Shown here piece by piece: positions 32,013 through 41,613 of a stretch of DNA of 48,952 nt (its first letter is position 1; the number at the start of each line of letters is the position of its first letter). The position numbers were made by a program, and so were the translations under genes. The notes below the pieces were generated by a model. The model saw only the letters and a program-made list of their open reading frames with translations. It made no database searches and had not been told where the DNA came from. This stretch comes from Paracoccus onchidii. Lineage in GTDB: Bacteria > Pseudomonadota > Alphaproteobacteria > Rhodobacterales > Rhodobacteraceae. The DNA is taken from the NCBI RefSeq assembly GCF_028294535.1, contig NZ_JAQBIE010000028.1:1-48952 (forward strand), in the 5' to 3' direction.

Positions 32013-32090
32013 GCTTGTGGGGGTGGAGCCTTGCTTGACATATGTGCCACTTCACGCCAATCGAGATGGAAAGAATGTGAAAGGGCCATC

Positions 32091-32519
32091 ATGGATCTGC
32101 GTCAGCTAAGCCCGTCTCTTGCGGTTTCCCCCCAAATCCAGCCATCCGATGTCGCTTCGCTGGCCGAAGCGGGGTTTCGCGTGCTGGTGAACAACCGTCC
32201 CGACCAAGAGGTCGATGCGGCAATCGATCACGAAGCCATGGCCCGCGCGGCCGAAGAGGCAGGAATGACCTATCATTACCTGCCATTCGTTCCCGGCCAG
32301 ATCACGCCACAATTGATCAATGATTTTGCCGAAGCGACCGCCGGCCTGGGCCCCGTGATGGCCTATTGCCGGTCGGGCAATCGCAGTGCGGTTCTTTGGG
32401 CACTCAGCCAGGCCGGCAAGCGCCCGGAAGGCGAAATCATGCAAATCGCGGCCGAGGCCGGATACGACCTGACCCCGGTGCAGCCATTGATCGCATCTCT
32501 GGTCAGCCGCAAGGTCTAG
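32091..32519 (+). CDS. DUF442 / TIGR01244 phosphatase-like protein
   Basis: A 142-residue protein of the DUF442 family, the domain fused to the beta-lactamase-like hydrolase Blh in some sulfide-related genes. It has the dual-specificity phosphatase-type P-loop CRSGNRS (C-x5-R) in the segment MAYCRSGNRSAV, and an early VNNRPDQE. It may act on a phosphate or persulfide; the substrate is not evident. The frame opens at 32031, but ATG 32091 (MDLRQLSPSLAVSPQI) gives the family start. It faces the ArsC-like gene. Confidence 0.85.
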   Translation: MDLRQLSPSLAVSPQIQPSDVASLAEAGFRVLVNNRPDQEVDAAIDHEAMARAAEEAGMTYHYLPFVPGQITPQLINDFAEATAGLGPVMAYCRSGNRSAVLWALSQAGKRPEGEIMQIAAEAGYDLTPVQPLIASLVSRKV

Positions 32520-32537
32520 TCGACCGTTGCTTTTGAT

Positions 32538-32882
32538 CTAGGCCGGGACCCCGAGCGCGCGTTTGACATTCGCGGTCCAGCCCAGCAGGCGCAGGTCCGC
32601 GGCGATGATCGCCGGGCGTTTCATGACACTGGGTTTTGCGCCCATCATCTGAACGGGATCTGCCTGCTTTTCTTCGTCTGACATGCCACGCCAGGTCAGG
32701 CTGGCACGGTTGATGATCTTTTCACCGAATTCGCCGGCCATTCGCTGACGTTCCTCGGTCGACAGCGGTTCTTTCTGGACGTCGTGGAATTCGACCGTCC
32801 AGCCATGTTCTTCCAGTGCTGTCTGGGCTTTTTGACAGGTCGAGCAATGCCCGAGTCCGAACATCTTCAGGGTCTTGGTCAT
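32538..32882 (-). CDS. ArsC/Spx-like thioredoxin-fold protein
   Basis: A 114-residue member of the ArsC/Spx/YffB family. The CxxC-type site GHCSTCQKA near the N-terminus is followed by ALEEHGWTVEFHDVQKEPL and a family end with VMKRPAI. True arsenate reductases need further arginines that I cannot assign with confidence, so the role may be a redox or regulatory one. ATG 32882 gives MTKTLKMFGLGHC; the upstream frame to 32945 overlaps the small lipoprotein gene and is a shadow. Confidence 0.85.
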   Translation of the reverse strand: MTKTLKMFGLGHCSTCQKAQTALEEHGWTVEFHDVQKEPLSTEERQRMAGEFGEKIINRASLTWRGMSDEEKQADPVQMMGAKPSVMKRPAIIAADLRLLGWTANVKRALGVPA

Positions 32883-32901
32883 GATAAGCCTTTGCTTGCA
32901 A

Positions 32902-32976
32902 TCAGATGAAGGGGACAAAGGGCACGCCACAGGCCGACAGGCCAAGCAGGGCCGTCAGGGCGATAAAAAGGCGCAT
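32902..32976 (-). CDS. Tiny lipoprotein (24 residues)
   Basis: This gene is short and easily missed. The 24 residues comprise a basic start (MR), a hydrophobic stretch (LFIALTALLG), the lipobox LSAC with the lipid-modified cysteine at residue 16, and the tail GVPFVPFI. GGAG lies six bases before ATG 32976 and TGA ends at 32902. After cleavage only about nine residues would remain, so the mature product is a lipid-anchored peptide, like entericidin-type lipopeptides but shorter. Its stop is 19 bases before the ArsC-like start on the same strand, so the two are probably co-transcribed. Confidence 0.75.
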   Translation of the reverse strand: MRLFIALTALLGLSACGVPFVPFI

Positions 32977-33033
32977 GGTCAACTCCGGTTGAGGTATGTG
33001 GCGTTTATCGCGGCCGGGATCTGCGCAGGCAAA

Positions 33034-34380
33034 TCACAATTCCTTTCCGGATTCGGTGTGATGCAGGCTTTTGCGCACGCGCCGCATGCCCCACCAGACC
33101 GCCAGAACCGCCAGGGGCGTCAGCGCGGCCACCAGATAGGGCTTGTCGATATGCAGGGCCTTGGCCAGAGGATAAAGCCCGTATGACAACAGCCCGACGG
33201 CGTAATAGCTGATGGCGACGACCGACAGTCCTTCGACCGTGTGCTGCAATCGCAATTGCAGGTCGGCGCGGCGGTCCATGCGCTCCATCAAGGCCTGGTT
33301 TTGCGCCGAGCGCTCGACATCGACCTTCGTGCGCAACAGCTCGCCCGCCCGCGCCGCCCGTTCCAGCATGGTTTCCAGGCGCGTTTCATTGGATTTGATC
33401 GTGCGTATCGCCGGTTGATAGCGTCGGCGCATGAATTCGGTCAGCATCTGCCGCCCGTAAAATCGCGTTTCGCGCAGGGCTTCGATGCGGTCCATCACGA
33501 TTGCCTCATATGCACGGGTGGCCCCGAACCGAAAGGCGCTGCGGACCGATTGGGCCTCCAACTCGGCGGAGACGGACAACAATTCTTGCAGGACGGCATC
33601 GGTGTTGCGCATCTCGTCCATCATGCTGGCCACGATCGCGGACAGCCGCGTGTCTACTTCGTTCAGCTTGTGGCCCAATGACCGGGCTTGCCCAAGGCCA
33701 AGCATCGACATCGCCCGGTAGGTTTCCAGTTCGACCAGACGGTGAACCAGACGCCCGGTGCGACCTTCACCGACCTCGGGGCGCACAAAGATGACAAAGC
33801 GCATCCACCCATCGGCGTCGATGCGGAAATCGCCGGCAATCATCGCCGTTTCATCCAGAACCCAGACCGCCGTCAGGCTATCCTTGGCGAACCAGTGCCC
33901 GATCTGTTCAAGCGCAAGTTTGGGATCATCGGGCATGGTCTCGATCTGAACCATCACGGCGGCGACCCGTTTTCCGGGGGCGCTCAATTGCCATTCGGTC
34001 GGAAAGATCGCCGCCGCGCTTGGATCGAATGGACGGATTGGAAGCCCGGGCGAGGTGGCCATATAGGTCACGAATTCGGTGTGGCTTTCCCATTTCAGGT
34101 CGTAACGGCCCAGACGTCCCTGATAGTGGCTTTCTTCGGGGTCGGGGCGCGGCCCCCCGTGGCGCGTGGTCAGCTCGCTCAGATGCGCCATATCCGCAGA
34201 GCGATCGCGGTTGGGGGCGTCTATCGGTTCCTTGAACGCCACGAACACGCAGCTGGCGGGTGCCTTGAGCCGGGGCGAGGGCCGGTTGTGCAACTCGTTC
34301 ACCAATGAATATCGGAACGGATGTTCGGTCTCGGGGCCCACGCTCGTCTCCTGCCTGTCCTGATCGGCCCGAACATTCAC
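33034..34380 (-). CDS. DUF3422 family membrane protein
   Basis: A 448-residue protein of a family of unknown function common in alphaproteobacteria. The first half has family sequences RYSLVNELHNRPSP and VWVLDETAMIAGDFRID; a helical middle (about residues 220-370, with RRYQPAIRTIKSNETRL) is likely coiled coil. Two hydrophobic helices near the C-terminus (AISYYAVGLLSYGLYPLA and ALTPLAVLAVWWG) anchor it, and a basic tail follows. The start is GTG 34380 with a weak ribosome binding site, so it is uncertain by some codons. Confidence 0.88.
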   Translation of the reverse strand: MNVRADQDRQETSVGPETEHPFRYSLVNELHNRPSPRLKAPASCVFVAFKEPIDAPNRDRSADMAHLSELTTRHGGPRPDPEESHYQGRLGRYDLKWESHTEFVTYMATSPGLPIRPFDPSAAAIFPTEWQLSAPGKRVAAVMVQIETMPDDPKLALEQIGHWFAKDSLTAVWVLDETAMIAGDFRIDADGWMRFVIFVRPEVGEGRTGRLVHRLVELETYRAMSMLGLGQARSLGHKLNEVDTRLSAIVASMMDEMRNTDAVLQELLSVSAELEAQSVRSAFRFGATRAYEAIVMDRIEALRETRFYGRQMLTEFMRRRYQPAIRTIKSNETRLETMLERAARAGELLRTKVDVERSAQNQALMERMDRRADLQLRLQHTVEGLSVVAISYYAVGLLSYGLYPLAKALHIDKPYLVAALTPLAVLAVWWGMRRVRKSLHHTESGKEL

Positions 34381-34525
34381 ATTCCACGCACAGATGGCAA
34401 GTCGTCGAATTGTCTCAGGACCGTGAAACGGACTGCGTCTCTGGATAGATGCATTGCATTTCCCGACATTGCAGGCATTCTACCATGGGTTGAATGCAGG
34501 TATTGTAACTGGGTTGGAGGAAGGG

Positions 34526-35668
34526 ATGCGACAGCGCGTCATTGCACGGATCATTTCATTTGGGGTGGCCCTGGGCGCGGGGCAGGGCATGGCGCAATCC
34601 TGGCCTGACGGCCTGCAGGACGCGGTGGATTTTGGTGGCACCATATTTCATCTGGAAACACAGGTGCCCGGCCTTGTCGTCGGCGCGGTTCTGGATGGAG
34701 AAATCGCGGTTCAGGGCTTTGGTGAAACCCGGCGCGGCAATGGAATTGTGCCCAATGGTGACACGATTTTGCGGATCGGCTCGATCACCAAGGTGTTCAC
34801 CGGGCAGATTCTGGCCGAGGCGGTGGCGCGGCACGAAGTTGCGTTTACCGATCCGGTCGCGCCCCTTTTGCCGCCGATCCTGTCCGAACCCGCATCACAG
34901 CGTCAGCCGATCCATCTGGTCGATCTGGTGACGCATTCCGGCGGTCTTCCACGTGAGGTGCCCCGCCAGCCCGGACCCGCGGATGATCCATATGCGACCA
35001 TCACCCCAGAGGCATTTGCCGACTGGTTGCGGGAACATCCGCTGCAATACCAACCGGGAACGGCGGTTTCCTATTCGAATTTCGGATTTGACCTGTTGTC
35101 CGCCGCGTTGGCGACCGCAGGCGATGCGCCTTATCCCCAGTTGCTGAACGCGCGTATCACTGGCCCATTGGACATGGCTGATACCAGCTTCGCCGTGGCC
35201 GAAGAAAACAAGGATCGGCTGATGTCGGGGCATGCGCCGGATGGATCCCCCATGCAGGCAGTTCCGTCGGGCGACGTGATCACCGGATCCGGCGGGTTGC
35301 ACAGCACGGCGCGTGACTTGTTGCGCTGGATGGTCTGGCATCTGTCGGATGATCAAGAGGGGGCAGAGGCACGCTTTCTTGATCATGCGGTGTATCTGCG
35401 TCGTGATGGCAAGAACCCGGTCGTCGCCATGGATGAATCGGGCCGCATGGATGGTATGGGGCTTGGATGGGTTGCGATGGAGGCCACGGGCGAACATCCG
35501 TTTATTCTGCAAAAGGCCGGCGCATTGGAAGGGCAGATGTCCTATATCGCCTTTGCGCCGGAACATGGTGCGGCTGTTTTCGTGTCGATCAATCAGTTCG
35601 ATTTCGGTGCGGCCTATGAGATGGCCGATTTCGCCAATGACCTGCTGGCCCAGCTCAGCGGTTTTTAG
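34526..35668 (+). CDS. Secreted serine hydrolase of the beta-lactamase/penicillin-binding type
   Basis: A 380-residue exported enzyme of the class C beta-lactamase superfamily. The signal peptide ends about residue 23 (GQGMA-QS). The active serine is in SITK (86-89), the second motif is YSN (183-185), and a third near the C-terminus is K-A-G in QKAGALEGQMS. GGAGG precedes ATG 34526. It could be an AmpH-like DD-peptidase, a peptidase or an esterase; the sequence alone does not establish beta-lactamase activity. It lies upstream of purM on the same strand with a 97-base gap. Confidence 0.85.
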   Translation: MRQRVIARIISFGVALGAGQGMAQSWPDGLQDAVDFGGTIFHLETQVPGLVVGAVLDGEIAVQGFGETRRGNGIVPNGDTILRIGSITKVFTGQILAEAVARHEVAFTDPVAPLLPPILSEPASQRQPIHLVDLVTHSGGLPREVPRQPGPADDPYATITPEAFADWLREHPLQYQPGTAVSYSNFGFDLLSAALATAGDAPYPQLLNARITGPLDMADTSFAVAEENKDRLMSGHAPDGSPMQAVPSGDVITGSGGLHSTARDLLRWMVWHLSDDQEGAEARFLDHAVYLRRDGKNPVVAMDESGRMDGMGLGWVAMEATGEHPFILQKAGALEGQMSYIAFAPEHGAAVFVSINQFDFGAAYEMADFANDLLAQLSGF

Positions 35669-35765
35669 GCGGCTCGCGGCCGGGATTGCGGGCGGCGGGG
35701 CGTGTTCACCGTTGCCCCCACAGCGTGCTTCGGCTATCGGGGGCGCAAAGTAAGCCGGGGGCCCA

Positions 35766-36806
35766 ATGACACAGAACGGGATCAGCTATCGCGATGCGGG
35801 CGTCGATATCGACGCGGGAAATGCATTGGTCGAACGTATCAAACCAGCCGCCGCGGCGACCAAGCGCACGGGCGTCATGGACGCTTTGGGCGGGTTTGGC
35901 GCCTTGTTTGACCCCAAAGCCGCCGGATATGACGACCCGGTTCTGGTTGCTGCGACTGATGGGGTGGGCACCAAGCTGCGCATCGCGATCGATACCGGGC
36001 ATCTGGATGGCATCGGTCAGGATCTTGTTGCGATGTGTGTCAATGATCTGGTGTGTCAGGGTGCCGAGCCGCTGTTCTTTCTGGACTATTTCGCCACAGG
36101 CAAGCTGTCTGTCGATGAGGGCGCGCGCGTCGTCGAAGGCATCGCGCGTGGCTGTCAGCTGGCCGGTTGCGCATTGATCGGCGGGGAAACCGCCGAAATG
36201 CCTGGCATGTATAGTGATGGCGATTTCGATCTTGCCGGGTTCTCGGTCGGTGCAATGCAGCGCGGGACCGCCTTGCCGGCCGGCGTGGCCGAGGGGGATG
36301 TCCTGCTGGGGCTGGCCTCGGATGGTGTGCATTCCAACGGATATTCGCTGGTGCGCAAGGTCACCGAGCATGCCGGGCTGGGTTGGGGTGATGCCGCGCC
36401 CTTTGCCGACATGTCGCTTGGCGAGGCGCTGTTGGTGCCGACGCGGCTTTACGTCAAACCGGCTTTGGCGGCGATCCGTTCGGGCGGCGTACATGCGCTG
36501 GCGCATATCACCGGGGGCGGTATCACGGAAAACCTGCCGCGTGTTCTGCCAGACGGTCTGGGCGCCGAGATCGACCTTGGAAGCTGGACGATGCCGCCGG
36601 TGTTTGGCTGGTTGGCCGAGGCGGGAGGCATCGATCAGGCAGAGATGCTCAAGACCTTCAACAGCGGCATGGGCCTGATCCTGGCGGTGGACGCGGAAAA
36701 GGCCGATGCGATCGCGGCGATTCTTGGTGAATCCGGCGAGACGGTCAGCCGTATTGGCCATGTCACGGCGGGCGAAGGTGTGCGCTATCGCGGAAAGCTT
36801 GCGTGA
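35766..36806 (+). CDS. purM: Phosphoribosylformylglycinamidine cyclo-ligase
   Basis: Fifth step of purine synthesis (FGAM to AIR), 346 residues. Motifs are [59 protein letters not shown] and [15 protein letters not shown], all typical of PurM. The stop overlaps the GTG start of purN (GTGA). Confidence 0.97.
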   Translation: MTQNGISYRDAGVDIDAGNALVERIKPAAAATKRTGVMDALGGFGALFDPKAAGYDDPVLVAATDGVGTKLRIAIDTGHLDGIGQDLVAMCVNDLVCQGAEPLFFLDYFATGKLSVDEGARVVEGIARGCQLAGCALIGGETAEMPGMYSDGDFDLAGFSVGAMQRGTALPAGVAEGDVLLGLASDGVHSNGYSLVRKVTEHAGLGWGDAAPFADMSLGEALLVPTRLYVKPALAAIRSGGVHALAHITGGGITENLPRVLPDGLGAEIDLGSWTMPPVFGWLAEAGGIDQAEMLKTFNSGMGLILAVDAEKADAIAAILGESGETVSRIGHVTAGEGVRYRGKLA

Positions 36807-37384
36807 AAAAAGTTGCGATTCTGATCTCGGGCGGCGGGTCGAACATGCTTCGGCTGGTCGAGGACATGACCGGCGATCACCCGGCACGCCCCGTATTGGT
36901 TGCATCCAATGATCCTGAAGCTGGCGGTTTGAAAAAAGCCGCAGATCTGGGGGTGGCGACGGCTGCGGTGGATCACCGCGCCTTTCGCGGTGATCGTGCG
37001 GGGTTCGAGGCCGCATTGTTGAAGCCGCTATTGGCCGCCGATCCCGACATCATCTGTCTGGCCGGGTTCATGCGAATACTGACCCCGGCATTCGTCAGCC
37101 GGTTTTCGGGACGGATGCTGAATATCCACCCGTCGCTTCTGCCCAAATATCCGGGTCTGAATACGCATGCGCGCGCAATCCAGGCCGGTGACGCCGAGGC
37201 CGGCGCAACTGTCCACGAGGTCATTCCTGAACTGGATGCAGGCCCGATCCTGGGGCAGGCGAGGGTGCCGATCCTTCCCGGTGACACACCCGAATCACTG
37301 GCTGCGCGGGTCTTGGTCGAAGAACACCGGCTTTATCCGGCGGTGCTGCGGCATTTCGCCTCGGATGATTGCCGAGACGGATAG
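36803..37384 (+). CDS. purN: Phosphoribosylglycinamide formyltransferase
   Basis: Third step of purine synthesis, 193 residues, using 10-formyltetrahydrofolate. It has the N-terminal ISGGGSNM loop, GFMRILTP, the catalytic histidine in [12 protein letters not shown] and the aspartate in ELDAGPIL. The start is GTG 36803, within the purM stop; the pair is an operon. Confidence 0.97.
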   Translation: MKKVAILISGGGSNMLRLVEDMTGDHPARPVLVASNDPEAGGLKKAADLGVATAAVDHRAFRGDRAGFEAALLKPLLAADPDIICLAGFMRILTPAFVSRFSGRMLNIHPSLLPKYPGLNTHARAIQAGDAEAGATVHEVIPELDAGPILGQARVPILPGDTPESLAARVLVEEHRLYPAVLRHFASDDCRDG

Positions 37385-37443
37385 CTGGCTCGCGTCATGG
37401 TCGGGGCGCCGAGTGCGCCCCATTGCCCAAGCGCCTTGTGGCC

Positions 37444-38046
37444 CTAGATCCACAACCCGGCAAGCGTGCCTGCGGGCGAATCATCCGCCCAGATTTCAGG
37501 GCCAATGGCGATAAAGTCGCAGGCGGGAGACAGTTTTTCCACCAGTTCGCGCGTAATGGCGCCTTCGGCAACAACCGGAACTTCGATCATTTCCGACCAC
37601 CACTGAAACAGCTCAAGCGGGGCGGGGCCGCCGCGGCCCAGCACGCTGTCTCCGACAGGGCCAAAACTGACATAATCAGCACCTGCCTCGCCCGCAGTCA
37701 TGCCGTCATGGCGCGAATTGCCACAGAATGCGCCAACAATGGCATCCGGACCCAATTCGTCCCGCGCATAGCGCACACCGCGCGCACCATCGGTCAGATG
37801 GACACCATCAAGACCGTGGCGCTGCGCCAGCTTGATGTGATCGTCAATCACCACGGCAATGTCGCGGGCATGGGCGATTTCGCGCACCATGTCGGCCAGG
37901 CGTCCAAGTTCGTCTTCCTCGGCGCCGCCGCGTATGCGCAGGCAGGCGGGGGGGAAGCGATCCATCACCTCGGTCAAGAGAGGTCCAAGCGCCGAGGCCT
38001 GAGCGCCGGCGGGGGTCATCAGATATAGTTGCGGGGCGTCCGTCAT
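37444..38046 (-). CDS. Thiamine phosphate synthase-like protein (ThiE/TenI family)
   Basis: A TIM-barrel protein of 200 residues. Visible family features are DDHIKLAQRHGLDGVHL (the diphosphate-binding strand and loop), GADYVSFGPV and a glycine-ending C-terminal loop (DFIAIGPEIW). ThiE joins HMP-pyrophosphate and thiazole phosphate. The expected HL(G/T) block reads HLTDGARGV and several residues differ from standard ThiE, so it may be a paralogue with another job. Ribosome binding site GGAGA precedes ATG 38046. It is convergent with purN. Confidence 0.75.
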   Translation of the reverse strand: MTDAPQLYLMTPAGAQASALGPLLTEVMDRFPPACLRIRGGAEEDELGRLADMVREIAHARDIAVVIDDHIKLAQRHGLDGVHLTDGARGVRYARDELGPDAIVGAFCGNSRHDGMTAGEAGADYVSFGPVGDSVLGRGGPAPLELFQWWSEMIEVPVVAEGAITRELVEKLSPACDFIAIGPEIWADDSPAGTLAGLWI

Positions 38047-38118
38047 TCGCGGTCTCCATCTTTATGTCGCAGATAGCGCAGCTTGCCGCCCGCTGCCAGA
38101 CCGACTAATTGGCACCAC

Positions 38119-38847
38119 ATGCAAGATTTACGCAAGCCTGTCATCATCCTCGTGCGCCCGCAGATGGGCGAGAACATTGGCGCCGCAGCCCGGGCCATGC
38201 TGAATTTCGGCCTGACCGAAATGCGATTGGTCGCACCACGCGACGGTTGGCCGAACCCCAAGGCGGTCGCCATGGCCTCGGGTGCGGCTGGCCGGGTGCT
38301 GGATCAGGCGAAGGTCTATCCCGATCTGGCCAGCGCCATGGAAGGCGTCGGCTTTGCATTCGCCACCACGGCGCGAGGGCGCGATCTGACCAAGCCCGTT
38401 TTCACCCCGGCCTCGGCCATGGAAAAGGCGCGGTCCCATGAAGGGCGCTGCGCGTTGATATTCGGGCCAGAACGTGCCGGCCTTGAAAACGAAGATGTCG
38501 CCCGCGCCAACGCGATCGTGACCGTGCCGGTCAATCCGGATTTCCCATCGCTCAACCTGGCGCAGGCGGTGCTGTTGATGGGGTATGAATGGGGGCGCGA
38601 ACATCTGCCGCCAGAACCCGCACCGCTGCAACGCCGCCCCGACGGCGAACTGCCCGCCGATCGCGTCGAAATCGAACGGCTTGGCGACCATTACGAGGAT
38701 AAACTGGCCGAGGCGGGCTTTTTCTTTCCCGAAACCAAGGCCGCGAATATGCGGTTGAACCTGCGTAACATGTGGTCGCGCCTGTCGTTGACGCGAGGGG
38801 ATGTGCGAATCCTGCATGGGGTGTTGCGACAATTGACCCGCCGCTAA
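38119..38847 (+). CDS. trmJ: tRNA/rRNA methyltransferase (TrmJ, SPOUT family)
   Basis: Adenosylmethionine-dependent 2'-O-methyltransferase that modifies position 32 of several tRNAs; 242 residues. Knot motifs are RPQMGENIGAAARAMLNFG, ALIFGPERAGLENED and VPVNPDFPSLNLAQAV. The C-terminal region ends with NMWSRLSLTRGDVRILHGVL. ATG 38119 (MQDLRKPVIILVRP) is the conserved start; upstream frame residues are not conserved. ctaA follows 40 bases later. Confidence 0.92.
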   Translation: MQDLRKPVIILVRPQMGENIGAAARAMLNFGLTEMRLVAPRDGWPNPKAVAMASGAAGRVLDQAKVYPDLASAMEGVGFAFATTARGRDLTKPVFTPASAMEKARSHEGRCALIFGPERAGLENEDVARANAIVTVPVNPDFPSLNLAQAVLLMGYEWGREHLPPEPAPLQRRPDGELPADRVEIERLGDHYEDKLAEAGFFFPETKAANMRLNLRNMWSRLSLTRGDVRILHGVLRQLTRR

Positions 38848-38887
38848 GCCCGACCTAACCTCCGCCCAAGCCCAAAGGAGCCTCCAG

Positions 38888-40033
38888 ATGGCCAAGCGAC
38901 CTGTATTCGAGGAAATCTCGGACCAGTCAGCCACGCGTCCCGTTGCACAAACCGGCCTGATCGATGCCGCCCCAAAGGGTGCGCGCAAGGCGATTCGGCT
39001 TTGGTTGATGCTGCTGTTCGTCATGGTCGCGGCGATGATCGCCCTGGGCGGTGCGACGCGGCTGACCGGATCGGGTTTGTCGATCACCGAATGGGCGCCG
39101 GTCACGGGCGCGCTGCCGCCGATGTCACAGGCGGAATGGACCAGCGAATTCGAAGCATATCAGCAGATTCCGCAATTCAGTCAGGTCAATTCCGATATGG
39201 ATCTGGCCGGGTTCAAGCAGATTTACTGGTGGGAATGGTCGCACAGGTTGCTGGGGCGTCTTGTCGGCATGGTCTGGGCCGTCGGCTTTTTGGGTTTCCT
39301 GGTCGCGCGCAAGATTCCGACGGGCTGGACACCCCGCCTGCTGGGGCTTGGTGCGCTTGGCGGTCTGCAGGGGGCGATCGGCTGGTGGATGGTCAGTTCC
39401 GGATTGGGCGAAGGCATGACACGCGTCGCGTCTTATCGGTTGGCCACGCATCTGGGGATTGCCTTCCTGATTCTTGGCCTGATCTTCTGGTATGCGCTGA
39501 TGCTTGGGCGGTCCGAGGCCGACCTCTTGCGCGCAAGGCGCGCGGGGGAAGCCAAGCTGTTCTCGATGTCCACGGGTCTGCTTCACCTTGCTTTTCTACA
39601 GGTTTTGATTGGTGCGCTGGTCGCGGGAATCGATGCCGGGCGTCAATATACCGGCTGGCCGACGATGGGCGGCGAATGGGTGCCCGCGGCGATCTGGGAC
39701 GGCGGCCTTGGCTGGCGGAACTTCTTTGAGAATCCGGCTTTGGTTCAGTTCATCCACCGGATGACCGGCTATCTGCTTGCGGTGTTCGGCCTTGTCGTCT
39801 GGATGCGGTCGCGCCGGTCGCCCCATCCTGTGACGCGGGGCGCATTCAGCGCGATGGTCGTGATGCTTGCGGCGCAGATCGCGTTGGGGATCATGAACGT
39901 CATTCATGCATCGCCACTGCCATTGGCATTGATCCACCAGTTCGGAGCGATCATGCTGATCGGGATGATTATCCGCGCACGCTTCAACGCCCGGTATCCG
40001 CGTGAAACTTCGGTCAGGGGAACGATCAGATGA
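38888..40033 (+). CDS. ctaA: Heme A synthase
   Basis: Inner-membrane enzyme that oxidises heme O to heme A for cytochrome aa3 oxidase; 381 residues, eight predicted helices. Conserved histidine motifs are EWSHRLLGR, RLATHLGIAF, FIHRMTGYLLA and ALIHQFGA. GGATRLTGSGLSITEW follows the first helix. It implies an aa3-type oxidase elsewhere. AAAGGAG precedes ATG 38888. Its TGA overlaps the next ATG. Confidence 0.96.
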   Translation: MAKRPVFEEISDQSATRPVAQTGLIDAAPKGARKAIRLWLMLLFVMVAAMIALGGATRLTGSGLSITEWAPVTGALPPMSQAEWTSEFEAYQQIPQFSQVNSDMDLAGFKQIYWWEWSHRLLGRLVGMVWAVGFLGFLVARKIPTGWTPRLLGLGALGGLQGAIGWWMVSSGLGEGMTRVASYRLATHLGIAFLILGLIFWYALMLGRSEADLLRARRAGEAKLFSMSTGLLHLAFLQVLIGALVAGIDAGRQYTGWPTMGGEWVPAAIWDGGLGWRNFFENPALVQFIHRMTGYLLAVFGLVVWMRSRRSPHPVTRGAFSAMVVMLAAQIALGIMNVIHASPLPLALIHQFGAIMLIGMIIRARFNARYPRETSVRGTIR

Positions 40034-41502
40034 GCGCCTTCGACGACCTACTTGCCTTCCAGCGTCAGACCGAGGCGCTGTCCTCGGTGGCCGAACGGTT
40101 GGGCTGGGATCAGGAAACCGTCATGCCTCGTGGTGCGACGGAACAGCGCGCCGACGAGATGGCGGCCATGGAAGAGGTGCTGCATGAAAGGCGCACCGAT
40201 CCCCGTATCGGCGAATGGCTGGCGGCCGCACGCCCCCAGAACCAGGTCGAACAGCGAATCGTTGACCTTGTCGGACGTGATTTCAGCCGCAGCAGCCGCG
40301 TTCCTGCACGGTTGGCCAGTGAACTGGCCAAGACGACATCGCTGGCACAAGGGATATGGGCCGAGGCCCGCGCGAATGAAACGCCCGAAGATTTTCTGCC
40401 GACGCTGGATCAGGTTCTGATGCTGAAACGCGAAGAGGCGGCGGCGCTGGCGGATGGTGGGGATCTGTATGACGCCCTGCTGGACGATTACGAACCCGAT
40501 ACCACGGCCGCCGAAATCGCGGTTCTGTTTGATGCCATGCGTCCCCGGCTGGTGGCCTTGCGCGATGAGATACTGGGGGCTGACCACCAGCCACAGGCGT
40601 TGACCGGGCATTTTCCCCAGGAAACACAGCTGCGCCTGGCACGGACCTGCGCAACGGCCTTTGGCTATGATTGGTCGCGGGGGCGGATCGATCTGGCCGT
40701 GCATCCATTCAGCAGCGGGCGATGGCAGGACAGCCGGATCACGACGCGCGTCGTGGAACCCGAGCCTTTCAACTGCATTTACTCGACCATTCATGAAGTC
40801 GGGCATTCCAGCTATGAACTGGGCATCGATCCTGACTATGCCTTCACGCCACTGGGACGTGGTGTGTCGATGGGCGTTCACGAAAGCCAGAGCCGGATCT
40901 ATGAAAACCAGATGGGGCGCGGGCGGGCATTTGCCGGGTGGTTGTTCAACCGTATGTCTGACGCCTTTGACGGGCTGAATATCACCGATCCCGACGCGTT
41001 CTATTCGACCGTGAATCGTGTTACCCCGGGCTATATCAGGACCGAGGCCGACGAGGTGCAATATAATCTGCATATCATGTTGCGCTTCGATCTGGAGCGC
41101 GATCTTATCTCGGGCCGCTTGGATGCAGAAGATCTGGTCGAGGCATGGAATGCACGTTTCCTGAAAGATTTCGACGTGGCGGTTGACAGACCCGCCAATG
41201 GCGTGCTGCAGGATGTGCATTGGTCTGTCGGATTGTTCGGCTATTTCCCGACCTATGCGTTGGGCAATGTCTATGCCGGCTGCCTGAATGATGCCATGCG
41301 CAACGCAGTTCCCGATTTGAATGAGTCCCTGGCCCAAGGGGACGCTTCACCCGGGGTTGAGTGGCTGCGCGAGAACGTTCAACGTCATGGTGGTCTGTTG
41401 CCACCCAGACAGTTGATTGAATCCGCCACCGAGTCCCTGATTTCGCCGGAACCTTTGCTGGATTACCTCGAGGATAAGTTCAGCCGGATCTACGATCTCT
41501 GA
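40030..41502 (+). CDS. Carboxypeptidase Taq (M32 family)
   Basis: Cytoplasmic metallo-carboxypeptidase of 490 residues, full length. Zinc site HEVGH (255-259), then HESQSR (284-289) whose glutamate is the third ligand. The N-terminal sequence LGWDQETVMPRGATEQRA is typical. Its ATG overlaps the ctaA stop (ATGA), indicating translational coupling, though I know of no functional link between the two. Confidence 0.95.
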   Translation: MSAFDDLLAFQRQTEALSSVAERLGWDQETVMPRGATEQRADEMAAMEEVLHERRTDPRIGEWLAAARPQNQVEQRIVDLVGRDFSRSSRVPARLASELAKTTSLAQGIWAEARANETPEDFLPTLDQVLMLKREEAAALADGGDLYDALLDDYEPDTTAAEIAVLFDAMRPRLVALRDEILGADHQPQALTGHFPQETQLRLARTCATAFGYDWSRGRIDLAVHPFSSGRWQDSRITTRVVEPEPFNCIYSTIHEVGHSSYELGIDPDYAFTPLGRGVSMGVHESQSRIYENQMGRGRAFAGWLFNRMSDAFDGLNITDPDAFYSTVNRVTPGYIRTEADEVQYNLHIMLRFDLERDLISGRLDAEDLVEAWNARFLKDFDVAVDRPANGVLQDVHWSVGLFGYFPTYALGNVYAGCLNDAMRNAVPDLNESLAQGDASPGVEWLRENVQRHGGLLPPRQLIESATESLISPEPLLDYLEDKFSRIYDL

Positions 41503-41613
41503 TCCGATGGGGCATACTTCCTGAAGTTGTATTTTGGGGGCTGAGGTTGCGTCGCCTGCGGTGATCTGCGACGGCTCGGTCACAATGAGTTCAATTTTCG
41601 GGAGGAACGAATC

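Noticed and set aside
28981..32055. A 1024-residue open frame on the minus strand across the whole pntA-pntB region
   Set aside because: It is antisense to two clear genes, rich in H, R, Q and D as GC-rich antisense frames are, and has no domain I recognise. It reflects codon bias in pntAB.
34526..35668. A beta-lactamase resistance gene
   Set aside because: The S-x-x-K and Y-S-N motifs only place it in the superfamily, which includes many peptidases and esterases. The sequence does not justify a resistance call.
40048..41337. A 429-residue minus-strand frame opposite the M32 carboxypeptidase
   Set aside because: The M32 gene has all catalytic residues and a coupled start. The antisense frame is codon-bias shadow.
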